From positions 1 to 64,000 of the forward strand of contig JBBSUC010000020.1 of the NCBI GenBank assembly GCA_038235275.1: a stretch of 64,000 bases of DNA. The letters run 5' to 3'. Shown here in pieces: positions 8,144 through 17,043 of this stretch; the stretch's first letter is position 1; each line of letters starts with the position of its first letter. The notes under the pieces were generated by a model, which saw only the letters and a program-made list of their open reading frames with translations, was not told the origin of the DNA and made no database searches. This DNA comes from Persicitalea sp038235275 (GTDB lineage: Bacteria; Bacteroidota; Bacteroidia; Cytophagales; Spirosomataceae). The position numbers and the translations under genes are program-made.

Positions 8144-9742
8144 TCAGTTGAGGTTCACCGGAAGCGTTGGCTTTCCCATTTCTACCTCGCTCACCTTTCC
8201 CTGAAAATTCTGACGTTGTACAGCTAAAATTTCAACGACATACCGATCGCCGGGTTCAGCATTTGAGGCCAGAGACGAGATAGAACCCCCGCCATTGAGT
8301 GTAATCGGCCCAGCAACTCTTCGAGAACCACGAGCTAAGGAAATCTGAATTTGGGAAACTCTAAATCGGGCATCTTCCGGATTGAAATTTTTGAAACTTT
8401 CATCAGGAATCGCGATCACTTGAATAGATCGCGCACTCGACGCTGAAACTCCTCTTCTATCATCATAAGGAGCCCCGTTCACCCTGATTTCGAGAGTTGG
8501 CTTGGGAACGCGGGTAACCCGAAAAGGCTCCGTTCCCAACAAATTCCCTTGATTGCTAACTTTCAGCAACACTTCACGGCTGTTGGGAACAATCGTGATT
8601 TTCCCTTTTTGACCACTAGTGATAATCTCAGCACCATCAGCGGAGAACTTAGGATCCCAAAGAGCACCAAGCGCAAAACTTTGTACACTCAGTTTGTTAG
8701 CACATCCTAAATAGAGCGGAGGCAGTGTTCCGGTTTCAATCTGATAAGTGGGCTTAGCCACAAAATACTCCTGCTCTAAACGTACCGTTGTATCGCGTCC
8801 CGACGGGGTAGGGAAAGAGATAACGCCTTGTAATACTTTGCGTACCAGACCGTCTTTACCGTACTGACCCCCCTGCGCGGTAAAGTCGATTATGCCAACA
8901 CCATTCTCTACTCGCACGGCAGAACCATTGAGGCTCATTCGGGGCGAAATTCCCGAGGCCGAAGCCGCAATGAACATTTCGCCTTTGTACTTGGTACCCG
9001 CTACAACGGTCTTGTTATCGGCGCTGATGCGGGCCAAAATCCGGTCGAACTTGATGTCGGCGGCGCCTACTTTACCGGCGAGGTAGTTGAGTACTTCGCC
9101 TTCCATCCGGCGGATGTCGGTTTGCTTTTGGCTCAGCACCGCCAAAGCGGCGGCGACGGGCGTTTGGGCAAAATTCAGCTCGGCGAAGTCCTTGTTGCGC
9201 TGATCGGCCCTGTTCTTGGAAATTGGATCGTCCTTAGCGTCGAGGGCCAGGGGCTGGAATTGCTCTGGGCTGTATTTATTAAGTTGGCCCGTAAACTCGT
9301 TAAGTCGATTTTTCAGGGCGTAAGCCTTACCATTTTTGGTCGAGCCGCCGCCAATCATCAATTCCGCCACTTTTTCTTCTTCCTGCGGATTCTTGATGCT
9401 GCCGTCTTCTTTCAGGCCGTCTCCGGCTTTTTCGACAATCTCCGTTTTAAGCGCGCCCAATTCACTCACCATGCTGGCGGTGATTTTGCGCACTTCGTCG
9501 GCTTGTTTCATTACGGAAACGTCAGCGGCCCGGTTGCCCGATTTCTCCACTGCGGCCTTGATTTTCAAAACCGTTTCCTGATTTATTTTATTGGCTGCCC
9601 CGGAAGATAATTCTAGCGAATTGTTCAAAAGGACGAATTTCTCGATGATCGCTGAACTTACCTGTAAGGCAAGCATAGCAGTCAACACGAGGTACATCAT
9701 CCCAATCATCTTCTGACGGGGTGATTCTTTTGCACCTGCCAT
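8144..9742 (-). CDS. gldM: Gliding motility / type IX secretion motor protein GldM
   Basis: A 532-residue inner-membrane protein whose large periplasmic part couples the GldL/GldM proton-driven motor to the GldKN ring. The N-terminus MAGAKESPRQKMIGMMYLVLTAMLALQVSSAIIEKF is diagnostic, with the single membrane helix at about residues 12-33. The rest consists of a helical region followed by beta-rich domains with the family's late GaPYDDRRGVSAS-like region. Length matches the family (about 510-530). It lies 53 bp downstream of gldL, consistent with cotranscription. Confidence 0.96.
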   Translation of the reverse strand: MAGAKESPRQKMIGMMYLVLTAMLALQVSSAIIEKFVLLNNSLELSSGAANKINQETVLKIKAAVEKSGNRAADVSVMKQADEVRKITASMVSELGALKTEIVEKAGDGLKEDGSIKNPQEEEKVAELMIGGGSTKNGKAYALKNRLNEFTGQLNKYSPEQFQPLALDAKDDPISKNRADQRNKDFAELNFAQTPVAAALAVLSQKQTDIRRMEGEVLNYLAGKVGAADIKFDRILARISADNKTVVAGTKYKGEMFIAASASGISPRMSLNGSAVRVENGVGIIDFTAQGGQYGKDGLVRKVLQGVISFPTPSGRDTTVRLEQEYFVAKPTYQIETGTLPPLYLGCANKLSVQSFALGALWDPKFSADGAEIITSGQKGKITIVPNSREVLLKVSNQGNLLGTEPFRVTRVPKPTLEIRVNGAPYDDRRGVSASSARSIQVIAIPDESFKNFNPEDARFRVSQIQISLARGSRRVAGPITLNGGGSISSLASNAEPGDRYVVEILAVQRQNFQGKVSEVEMGKPTLPVNLN

Positions 9743-9795
9743 AGAATTTATTGATCGGTTATTGCGTGAGGATTATTAATTGAGTTGGTCGTGCC

Positions 9796-10617
9796 TTAGG
9801 CATTGCTGCCCCGCATGGCGGTGAGCATACTACCGTACACAGAATTAAGGGAAGAAATGTTGTTGGTCAACTGCGACATCTGCGACTTGAAGGCCTGCGA
9901 CTCTTTGGTGGCATCCTGCATATTGGCCATCGCGGTCGTCAGGTTGCCGTAGAAGGCATTCATCGCTTTCAAGTGCTTGGTGGTGTCCTGCAACTCCATT
10001 TCGTAGACGGCATTCAGAGCTCCCATATTTTTGGTAATAGCCTGGAACTGCTCGCGATACGACTGGGCGTCTTTAGTAGCATCGGCCATTGAAGACATGG
10101 CCGTAATGGCCACACCGTACGACTTGTTCATGTCGTTGATGGCATTAGAGGCATTTTTTACGTTTTTGGCGTAATCGTTAGTCGCCACCGTGGCGTCGGT
10201 CAGGTCGCCGATTTTACTGACACTGTCGGAGAGACTGCGGAAGCCTTTGCCCAGGTTGTCAAAAATATCGGGCGTGATCTTGGCGTTTGCCATCATCGCA
10301 TCCATGTTGGCGGTTAGGCCGTTGGCCTGTGGGCCGGTCGTGCGCAGGGAAGCAAGCGGACCGTCATAATCTTCCGCTAGTTCGGGATATACCCGCTCCC
10401 AGGCGGGTTGTCTTTCGACGGGTTGTACAAAGGTTTGCAGCGCGTACAGCAGAAAGATGACCGCTTCCGTTCCCAGACCGATGGTGAGCATTTCGCTACC
10501 GCCGTCCCAGTGTTGAATCTTGAACAAAGCACCCAGTACCACTACCGCAGCACCGGCACTATATAGTGTAGGCAGCACTTTATCGAAGAAAAAATTAGAC
10601 TCGCTTTTCTTAGCCAT
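9796..10617 (-). CDS. gldL: Gliding motility / type IX secretion motor protein GldL
   Basis: A 273-residue inner-membrane subunit of the T9SS/gliding motor. Two membrane helices occupy about residues 14-34 and 44-64, joined by the short loop KIQHWDGGSEM typical of GldL. E51 in the second helix is probably the conserved intramembrane glutamate needed for proton coupling in this family. The C-terminal ~170 residues are helical with repeated AMxxMxDATK(D/E) segments that look like an extended coiled coil. It is separated from gldK by 130 bp holding a hairpin terminator. Confidence 0.96.
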   Translation of the reverse strand: MAKKSESNFFFDKVLPTLYSAGAAVVVLGALFKIQHWDGGSEMLTIGLGTEAVIFLLYALQTFVQPVERQPAWERVYPELAEDYDGPLASLRTTGPQANGLTANMDAMMANAKITPDIFDNLGKGFRSLSDSVSKIGDLTDATVATNDYAKNVKNASNAINDMNKSYGVAITAMSSMADATKDAQSYREQFQAITKNMGALNAVYEMELQDTTKHLKAMNAFYGNLTTAMANMQDATKESQAFKSQMSQLTNNISSLNSVYGSMLTAMRGSNA

Positions 10618-10701
10618 AAAAGATTCGATTGTTAAAAATTAAGTTGTTTGAAGGAAAATTTGGGGTGTAAAAGGTCGGTCGCCCGAGGGAGACACTTTGG
10701 C

Positions 10702-10729
10702 AAAAAAGAAGCAGCGTTGTCGCTGCTTC
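10702..10729 (-). terminator. Intrinsic terminator between gldK and gldL
   Basis: Perfect 9-bp stem GAAGCAGCG/CGCTGCTTC (10708-10716 and 10721-10729) with a TTGT loop, followed on the minus strand by six Ts. It lies 19 bp after the gldK stop and 85 bp before the gldL start. It would end gldK transcripts or attenuate read-through into gldLMN. Confidence 0.8.
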
Positions 10730-10747
10730 CGGCTTGAAGATTTTGGA

Positions 10748-11821
10748 TTAGCGACGCTTTCCGGTAGCTCCCCGGCGCCCGTCGAGGTTGTCCATGATGC
10801 AGCGAAAGCCGATGAAGGCACGTTGCTGAGTTTCGATTTCCCAGGAGCGGGTGCCCGTTTGCAGATAATAGGCTACGTCCTTCCACGAACCGCCCTTGAT
10901 CACCTTGCGGGGTTCAGTGGGGTCGTCATTCATGGGGTTCATGTCCCACAAGATGGTGTTGGCGTTGTCGGCGAAGGCGTCGAGGGTCCATTCCGACACG
11001 TTGCCGGCCATGTTGTACAGTCCGTACTCGTTGGGGTTGTAGGCATTGGCCGGACCCGTGTAGGGATAGCCGTCGGCGTCATAGTTGCCGCGCTGCGGCT
11101 TAAAGTTAGCCAGGAAACAGCCTTTTCCGTTCATAGTATAAGGGTTACCCCAGGGATACTTGGCTCCCTGACGCCCGCCCCGCGCGGCCCATTCCCATTC
11201 GGCCTCGCTGGGTAGCCGGAACGACTGTGACCGGAACATGCCCTCCTGAGAGCGGTAGTCGTTATAAATGTTGGTGCGCCACTTGGTAAAATACTGGGCA
11301 GCGGTCCAGCTCACGCCCACCACGGGGTAAGTGTCGAACGAAGGGTGCATGTAATAGTACTCCACCATTGGGTCACCATTGGTGTAGGCAAAGTCTTTTT
11401 TCCACACCGTGGTGTCGGGGTAGTACTTGGTCATGATTTCCTCTTCGCCAAGTACCGAGATGGAGTCCATCAACAGCGCATCCACAAACTGCCGGTACTC
11501 ATTGTTGGTGATTTCAGTGTCATCCATGTAAAACGCACTGATCGTCACGCGCTTGTTCATGTTGACCATCGTGGCGGCGATATCTTCGTCGGCCTGTCCC
11601 ATGATGAATGAACCCGAAGGAATCGCTACCATTCCCGCCGGGGTGGTCTGCCGGTACCCCTTTCGGGCAGTGGCCACGATCTCACCGTTGGCTACGCCTG
11701 CCTCTTCCTTTCCCCCCTTACCGAATTTCTCCTTAATGAAGCCGCAACTCTGCAAAAACATGAGAGCAGCCGCAAAAAGCAGGAACTTGGCGCCATTTCG
11801 ATAGAACGCATTAAGATTCAT
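10748..11821 (-). CDS. gldK: Gliding motility lipoprotein GldK
   Basis: A 357-residue outer-membrane lipoprotein of the type IX secretion ring. The start at 11821 yields a lipoprotein signal MNLNAFYRNGAKFLLFAAAL with a lipobox ending LQSC (C26); the in-frame extension to 11902 has no signal features. Residues ~55-350 form a formylglycine-generating-enzyme-like (FGE-sulfatase) fold: GMVAIPSGSFIMG, DTEITNNEYRQFVDAL, RLPSEAEWEWAARGG and GNVSEWTLDAF, ending KVIKGGSWKD...IGFRC. In GldK this fold is structural rather than enzymatic. It follows a PorP/SprF-like gene on the same strand after about 257 bp. Confidence 0.95.
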   Translation of the reverse strand: MNLNAFYRNGAKFLLFAAALMFLQSCGFIKEKFGKGGKEEAGVANGEIVATARKGYRQTTPAGMVAIPSGSFIMGQADEDIAATMVNMNKRVTISAFYMDDTEITNNEYRQFVDALLMDSISVLGEEEIMTKYYPDTTVWKKDFAYTNGDPMVEYYYMHPSFDTYPVVGVSWTAAQYFTKWRTNIYNDYRSQEGMFRSQSFRLPSEAEWEWAARGGRQGAKYPWGNPYTMNGKGCFLANFKPQRGNYDADGYPYTGPANAYNPNEYGLYNMAGNVSEWTLDAFADNANTILWDMNPMNDDPTEPRKVIKGGSWKDVAYYLQTGTRSWEIETQQRAFIGFRCIMDNLDGRRGATGKRR

Positions 11822-12078
11822 AGGGCTTTGTGCTAGATATTTGGTAATAATTGGTTTGAAAACGTTGCCCGAGGCAAGTCTAGTATATGTAATAAATCTC
11901 ATTTAAATCGCCTGGTTCGGATTGGGGTACTTTTGCTTTTCCTAACGAATTACGTGTTCGATTGGTATGATAAAGCATCTAATTAGATGAATTGGCCAAA
12001 TATAGAACCTTGTTTCGGTAAAGATTAACAACAACTACGCCAAAAATCAGATTAACGTTCTTTTAGAGTCGATATTTT

Positions 12079-13035
12079 TTAGAACCGGAAGCGAGGCGTA
12101 CGAACGATGGTCTTTTTGCCCAATTTCGGCGCGGGTAGTTGGTAAGAAAGCATCACCTCGTAAGAGGTGGGTGTTTTCAGGCTGGGCGCACCAATTACCA
12201 GATCATAAGCCCCGGAGAGCCGCAGCGACTGATTAGCCATCAGGTTGATTCCTCCCATAAAGATGAGGGCGTCTTGATTCCGGTAGGAAATGCCCGCCCA
12301 ATACCGCTGGTTGTAAGTTCCCATGACGCCGCCTTCGATGGCGATGGGCGAGGAAAAGTCGGACTTCACAATAGCAAACGGCTGTACCTCGAAAAGATAG
12401 CCGATTTCCAGGTTTAGGCCCCCGTTGAGGTAATAAGTGGGAACCAAAGGGTTCGTCGCCAAATCCTGGCCGAGTTTGTATTTAGCATTAAGGAGGTGAT
12501 TGGCCGAAAATCCCACGTAATATCCCGCTGTTTCGTAGCGGACTCCCAAATTTACATCGGGATGAATTTCACCCACCACGCCAGTTCCTATGAGCAGGTC
12601 GCCGTCGTCTCTGGCGCGTAATATGTTGTAGTCGATGGCCGAGCGATAAAGTCCCGCACTGGCTCCCACGGCAAGATTGCCGTTGGCCAAGGCAAAACGG
12701 TAAGCCCCTGCCAACTGAAAGCTCTGATTCGACCAGGCCCCGATTTTATCGTTGAAGGCCGTGAAACCTATTCCAAAATTCTTAATTGCCGTACTGGCCG
12801 AAAACAATTGGGTACTAGGCGCTCCACCCGCGTCGAACGTTCCCTGATAGCCCGCGTACTGGGTGCGGTGAATGACCTGTAGGCGCGTCACACCATCGGC
12901 TCCGGCGGCGGCGGGGTTAAAGTAGAGTTGGTTTAACTGAAATTGGCTGAATTGGGGCGGTTGTTGCGCGTAAGCCGCAGAAAAAAGCATCGTGCTAACT
13001 ACCAGAAAAAAGAAAGTATAAGTTCTACGTAACAT
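12079..13035 (-). CDS. PorP/SprF-family type IX secretion outer-membrane protein
   Basis: A 318-residue beta-barrel protein of the PorP/SprF family, which helps anchor T9SS or SprB-like adhesin machinery at the outer membrane. The start at 13035 gives MLRRTYTFFFLVVSTMLFSA plus AYAQ as a signal peptide. The mature N-terminus QQPPQFSQFQLNQLYFNPAAAG is the family hallmark, and IGAWSNQSFQLAGAYRF and YWAGISYRNQDA are typical strand segments. In-frame codons up to 13173 run into the hemD stop region and are not used. Its position directly before gldK is common in Cytophagales-like genomes. Confidence 0.9.
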   Translation of the reverse strand: MLRRTYTFFFLVVSTMLFSAAYAQQPPQFSQFQLNQLYFNPAAAGADGVTRLQVIHRTQYAGYQGTFDAGGAPSTQLFSASTAIKNFGIGFTAFNDKIGAWSNQSFQLAGAYRFALANGNLAVGASAGLYRSAIDYNILRARDDGDLLIGTGVVGEIHPDVNLGVRYETAGYYVGFSANHLLNAKYKLGQDLATNPLVPTYYLNGGLNLEIGYLFEVQPFAIVKSDFSSPIAIEGGVMGTYNQRYWAGISYRNQDALIFMGGINLMANQSLRLSGAYDLVIGAPSLKTPTSYEVMLSYQLPAPKLGKKTIVRTPRFRF

Positions 13036-13169
13036 ACGGGTTGGGAAATAACCACAATCATTTAACAGTACAAACTCCCTCTCAGAAAGTTTGTTCAATA
13101 ACGCATATTCCGTAAAAAAATTGAAAAAAGGGCAGAAGGCCAAATTGATTTTCCCCCTTCCGGCAGCCG

Positions 13170-13949
13170 TCAAATGTTGTTCGCTTTTTTGATGTACAAT
13201 TCCAAAGCACCGTTCATGGAGGGAGCATTGGGCATTGGGGCCAGAATGTCGACCAGCATCCCGGCCTCCTCAACGGCTTTGGCGGTAGTGGTGCCAAAGG
13301 CAGCGATGCGGGTTTTGTTCTGTTGGTAATCGGGAAAATTGTCGAACAGTGACTTGATGCCGGATGGACTGAAGAACGCGATGACATCGTAGAATACGTC
13401 TTCCAAATCCGATAGATCCGCCGATAAGGTTTGGTACATCACCGCCTCGCTGAAGTGCAGGTCTTCGGTACCGGCAAACTCGGGAATGTCGTTCTTGCGG
13501 ACATCGGAGCAGGGGTAGAGGAACTTCTCGTTCTTGTGCTTTCGGATCAGTTCGATGAGTTCACTAGCGGTTTTGGTGCCGTTGAAGATTTTCCGCTTGC
13601 GGACGAGGATATACTTTTGCAAATAGTTGGCTGTCTGTTCCGAAATGCAGAAATACTTCATACCAGGCGGCATCTCAATGCGGGCTTCCTCGCAAATCCG
13701 AAAGAAGTGGTCGATGGCGTTCCGACTAGTAAAAATGATTGCCGTGTGGCTCAGAATGTTGATTTTCTGCTTGCGGAACTCTTTGAACGACACGCCGTCC
13801 ACCTGGATGAATGGCCGGAAATCCACTTTGATGTCGTACTTTTTGGCTAATTCGAAATAGGGGGAATTTTCGTCGGGTCGCGACTGGCTCACCAAGATGC
13901 TGGCCACTTTGTTGAGCCGATCCTGGTCGAATTCGATGGTTTCACTCAT
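13170..13949 (-). CDS. hemD: Uroporphyrinogen-III synthase
   Basis: A 259-residue two-domain enzyme that cyclises hydroxymethylbilane to uroporphyrinogen III in haem/sirohaem synthesis. The start at 13949 (MSETIEFDQDRLNKVASILVSQSRP) gives the normal length. Recognisable segments are VDFRPFIQVDG, IIFTSRNAIDHFF (the SxNA motif of domain 1), KFLYPCSDVRKNDIP and the FFSPSGIKSLFDNF segment of domain 2, followed by IAAFGTTTAKAVEEAG. It sits 43 bp after the DUF4271 gene on the same strand, a conserved pairing in Bacteroidota. Confidence 0.9.
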   Translation of the reverse strand: MSETIEFDQDRLNKVASILVSQSRPDENSPYFELAKKYDIKVDFRPFIQVDGVSFKEFRKQKINILSHTAIIFTSRNAIDHFFRICEEARIEMPPGMKYFCISEQTANYLQKYILVRKRKIFNGTKTASELIELIRKHKNEKFLYPCSDVRKNDIPEFAGTEDLHFSEAVMYQTLSADLSDLEDVFYDVIAFFSPSGIKSLFDNFPDYQQNKTRIAAFGTTTAKAVEEAGMLVDILAPMPNAPSMNGALELYIKKANNI

Positions 13950-13992
13950 TAAACTTACCAATTAATTTACGATTGAAAACGGCCTTGGAGGG

Positions 13993-15177
13993 TTAGACGG
14001 CGAACTTCACACCGATGATAATGGGGACGATTTCCACGACGCAAAGGTAAGAAAATAAATACAGATTTATAAGCCGACCCGAGTTATCGCTGAACAGGTA
14101 GAGCATCAGCACACGCAATGAATAGTAAAATACAAACCCATAAATCAAATAAGGGCGCACCAATTCGAGCCAGAGTGGATTGGGAAGCAGCAGGGCAAAG
14201 AAAGCTACTGTATTGAAGGCATAGAACAGGTAAGACATTTGGAGGGCCTTGATATAATGAGCGTTGACGGTGCGCCCCAGATTCGATACGCTCCCTACCA
14301 AGCCCATTAACAGATATTTCAGGAAAAGCAGAACCAGGCACGCGATCGTGAGCTTCAATTGATCCAGCAAAAGCCCCGACAGGGTGTCGCCTTCCGAGAG
14401 CAACCCGACGGCATAGAACAGTTCAAGCTTGAAGTGGTTAAGAAACAATACGAGGTAGGCCATGCTTGCGCTGACGAACAGCGCGACTATTACCACGAAA
14501 GGGGTGTAAGGCTTGGTGAAATTGTAAAAATCGTTACGATCGCTGCGGTCGAAAAAATCGTTGGGACGAACGAAACGCCGGAAAATGGATGGGGAACTTG
14601 TGTAAGCGAACAGGGTGAGAATCAGCAAAAAAAGCAGCAAAATAATTGAGAAATCCTCGAAGGGTGTAGTGCGCAGGGGCTTAATGTTGATGATGGGCAG
14701 GTTCTGCTTCCGTTCCACGCTGGCATTTTGTACACGCCGGGAATGGCCAATCAGTACCTTTTTGTCTTCTATTCCAGGCGCTCCGTAAAGGGTAAGGAGT
14801 ATTTCGCTTTTGCGATATACCCGCCGCAGACTGTCGATGTCCAGGGTCAACCAGGCGTTAGGCGTTAGTTTGCGCTGTAACGCTCCCTCGATGAAGAGAT
14901 AATTTTGCCGCGTTGTGGAGACAAGGAGAACGTAACGGCGGTTTTGCAGCAGATCAATCAGCAAACTGGCTGACATATCCGTCTCGTTGACGCCCCGTGA
15001 GTAGGGGACGTAATTTTGATATTTTTGACTGTAAGTCAACCAATCGTTTTTAAGGTCACGCACCAGGAAATAGCGCCCGTCCGGCCCTATTTCTCCCTCC
15101 GCCCAGGCAGCAGAAAAGAGAGAACCCGTCAGCCATAATAGGGAAATCGCTCCGAACAGCCTCAGACTTTTTTTCAT
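13993..15177 (-). CDS. DUF4271 integral membrane protein
   Basis: A 394-residue protein with a cleavable signal peptide (residues 1-27, ending SAAWA), an exported N-terminal region of about 160 residues and 6-7 membrane helices in the C-terminal half, starting at PFEDFSIILLLFLLILTLFAY. This is the DUF4271 layout. The start at 15177 (MKKSLRL) is preferred over one three codons earlier because it begins directly with the basic n-region. Family function is unknown. Fixed linkage to hemD and to the PorP/gld genes suggests an envelope role, but this is inference. Confidence 0.82.
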   Translation of the reverse strand: MKKSLRLFGAISLLWLTGSLFSAAWAEGEIGPDGRYFLVRDLKNDWLTYSQKYQNYVPYSRGVNETDMSASLLIDLLQNRRYVLLVSTTRQNYLFIEGALQRKLTPNAWLTLDIDSLRRVYRKSEILLTLYGAPGIEDKKVLIGHSRRVQNASVERKQNLPIINIKPLRTTPFEDFSIILLLFLLILTLFAYTSSPSIFRRFVRPNDFFDRSDRNDFYNFTKPYTPFVVIVALFVSASMAYLVLFLNHFKLELFYAVGLLSEGDTLSGLLLDQLKLTIACLVLLFLKYLLMGLVGSVSNLGRTVNAHYIKALQMSYLFYAFNTVAFFALLLPNPLWLELVRPYLIYGFVFYYSLRVLMLYLFSDNSGRLINLYLFSYLCVVEIVPIIIGVKFAV

Positions 15178-15184
15178 AGTAGCC

Positions 15185-15212
15185 AAAAAGGGCGGGGTTT
15201 CCCCAGCCCTTT
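15185..15212 (-). terminator. Intrinsic terminator downstream of sucD
   Basis: Stem of AAAGGGC plus GGGG (15187-15197) against CCCC, a bulged A, then GCCCTTT (15201-15212), loop TTT. The minus strand continues with a T run. It lies 27 bp past the sucD stop and just before the DUF4271 start codon. Confidence 0.78.
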
Positions 15213-15238
15213 CGCATTCAGCTTTTTGCCATTAAAAG

Positions 15239-16117
15239 TTATTTTTTACCCAGCGCGATTAGCATCGTTTCGCCAATTACGGCGGGTGACTCGGCCACGT
15301 GGATGCCGCACTCGCGCATGATGCGCATCTTGGCTTCGGCGGTATCGTCGGCTCCGCCAATAATGGCTCCGGCGTGTCCCATGCGGCGGCCCTTAGGGGC
15401 GGTTTGGCCAGCGATGAAACCCACAACGGGCTTATTTATGCCCGAATTCTGTACGTAGTGGGCGGCTTCGGCTTCCATGCTGCCGCCGATTTCACCGATC
15501 ATCACGATGGCCTCCGTCTCAGGATCGTTCATCAAAAGTTCGACGGCCTCTTTGGTCGTTGTGCCGATGATGGGGTCGCCGCCGATGCCGATGGCGGTCG
15601 TCTGGCCCAAGCCCGCGCGCGTCAACTGATCTACCGCTTCGTAAGTGAGTGTGCCGGATTTGGAAACGATGCCCACCGTACCTTTCTTGAAAATAAAACC
15701 GGGCATAATACCCACCTTACATTCTTCAGCCGTAATGACACCAGGACAGTTGGGGCCGATCAAGCGGCAGTTTTTGCCCTTGAGATATTCCTTGGCCATC
15801 ATCATGTCTTTAGTCGGGATGCCTTCCGTGATACAGACAATCACACCGATGCCCGCGTCGGCCGCTTCCATAATGGCATCGCTGGCAAAAGCGGGAGGGA
15901 CGAAAATAATCGAAACATCGGCCCCCGTGTTGTCAACGGCTTGCGCGACCGTGTTGAACACCGGACGGTCGAGGTGCATCATACCGCCCTTGCCGGGCGT
16001 AACACCACCCACGACCGAAGTGCCGTACTCGATCATTTGCTGGGCATGAAAGGATCCTTCAGAACCGGTGAATCCCTGGACAATGATTTTGGAATGCTTA
16101 TTGACTAAAACGCTCAT
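15239..16117 (-). CDS. sucD: Succinyl-CoA synthetase subunit alpha
   Basis: A 292-residue alpha subunit that, with SucC, interconverts succinyl-CoA and succinate with substrate-level phosphorylation. Visible features are the CoA-binding Rossmann start KIIVQGFTGSEG, the GPNCPG loop near residues 121-126, SKSGTLTYE near 152 and the phosphorylated histidine in RRMGHAGA (H248). Length is standard. Its partner sucC is not adjacent but lies about 26 kb away at 42013-43236 on the same strand. The leader carries repeat sequence and a GC-rich insert (16149-16175). Confidence 0.96.
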   Translation of the reverse strand: MSVLVNKHSKIIVQGFTGSEGSFHAQQMIEYGTSVVGGVTPGKGGMMHLDRPVFNTVAQAVDNTGADVSIIFVPPAFASDAIMEAADAGIGVIVCITEGIPTKDMMMAKEYLKGKNCRLIGPNCPGVITAEECKVGIMPGFIFKKGTVGIVSKSGTLTYEAVDQLTRAGLGQTTAIGIGGDPIIGTTTKEAVELLMNDPETEAIVMIGEIGGSMEAEAAHYVQNSGINKPVVGFIAGQTAPKGRRMGHAGAIIGGADDTAEAKMRIMRECGIHVAESPAVIGETMLIALGKK

Positions 16118-16148
16118 AAATAAATGCTAGATATTGGTTTTTAAACGT

Positions 16149-16175
16149 TGGACTGGTCCGCCGGTGCGGCTGGAC
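16149..16175. repeat. GC-rich insert flanked by TGGAC direct repeats (sucD leader)
   Basis: A 17-bp GC-rich block (TGGTCCGCCGGTGCGGC, 16154-16170) sits between two copies of TGGAC (16149-16153 and 16171-16175). The surroundings are AT-rich leader sequence with quasi-tandem 7-8-mers (ATTAGACTTTGG; ATTCAACA twice). It lies 32-58 bp upstream of the sucD ATG. The core GTCCGCCGGTGCGGC matches inserts elsewhere in this window. Confidence 0.5.
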
Positions 16176-16337
16176 ATTAGACTTTGGATCGGTTCGCCCA
16201 ATTCAACAATTACACGATTCAACAAACTAATAACCTTCCCGGTAAAAGTAGAACGAAAAGCCCTAAGTAGCAAAATGTAGCGAGAATTTGTAAATTGCCC
16301 TCCCGCTATTCCGAACCTGATTTCCTCGACTTTTTAC

Positions 16338-16931
16338 ATGATCTTACACAGCTTATCTGAACTGATACTCAGCGTCACGGCCTTTGCCGTATTCTTCATT
16401 TTTTTTCAAAAACAGCCTATTTACGGACGCCTGATCTGGGGCGTTTTTCTCGTCACTATTTCCATCACCTCCCTGCTGACTGTGCTTTGGTACCTGGGCT
16501 GGGAAGGACTTGCTCCCGTGGTAGGTTCACTACGTCGGCTCGAAGACACCTTGGGGCCGCTTTGTATGTTGGTCGGAACCTGGTTGTTGGTGGGCCACCT
16601 CGTGGCCACACGCTTCACCTTCTGGGCAACCATCGGCACGGGTACCGGGCTGTTTTTAGGTTTGGCCTGGTTTCGGTTAAATCCGCTCATTCAGGTGGTC
16701 CAGCCACTATGCATCGTCATCGCACTGCTGATTGCCTGCTATGGGTTGCTCCAAAGACAAAAAAGTGCTCTTTGGGTGGTATTCGCCATGACGATCTTGG
16801 CTCTATCCGCCAAACTCCGTCTCGGTCTCAGCCCCACCGCTGCCCATGATCCTTACCACCTGTTAGTAGCCGTCTCCGCTTTCTGCCTCGGCAAAGCCGT
16901 GCAGTTGGAGGGGAGGATGCTGTTTAAGTAA
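16338..16931 (+). CDS. Hypothetical integral membrane protein, 197 aa
   Basis: Unrecognised. About six or seven hydrophobic segments cover nearly the whole protein (for example LILSVTAFAVFFIFF at ~8-24, LIWGVFLVTISITSLLTVLWYLG at ~32-54, and IVIALLIACYGLL at ~128-140). A histidine and conserved-looking charged residues stand near the end (AAHDPYHLLVAVSAFCLGKAVQLEGR). It resembles small Bacteroidota membrane proteins of unknown role. It stands alone, divergent from sucD and convergent with the transporter gene at 17044. Confidence 0.65.
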   Translation: MILHSLSELILSVTAFAVFFIFFQKQPIYGRLIWGVFLVTISITSLLTVLWYLGWEGLAPVVGSLRRLEDTLGPLCMLVGTWLLVGHLVATRFTFWATIGTGTGLFLGLAWFRLNPLIQVVQPLCIVIALLIACYGLLQRQKSALWVVFAMTILALSAKLRLGLSPTAAHDPYHLLVAVSAFCLGKAVQLEGRMLFK

Positions 16932-16962
16932 ATGGTTTGTTGAATTGTTGAACTTTTGAACC

Positions 16963-17031
16963 GTGTAATCGATGTTTTTTGTCGATTTGTTATTTGTCCA
17001 AATCGTTTGTAGTGAGTAAATTCGATTACAC
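16963..17031. repeat. Inverted repeat between convergent genes
   Basis: Perfect 10-bp arms GTGTAATCGA (16963-16972) and TCGATTACAC (17022-17031) enclose a 49-nt loop. Left of them is a quasi-tandem run, TTGAATTGTTGAACTTTTGA. It could act as a weak bidirectional terminator between the genes ending at 16931 and 17044. Confidence 0.4.
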
Positions 17032-17043
17032 AGTTAAACAACC

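Noticed and set aside
15299..16108. Long plus-strand open frame opposite sucD (about 270 codons)
   Set aside because: It mirrors the codon pattern of sucD exactly, has histidine/aspartate-rich content typical of antisense shadows, and no promoter or family signature.
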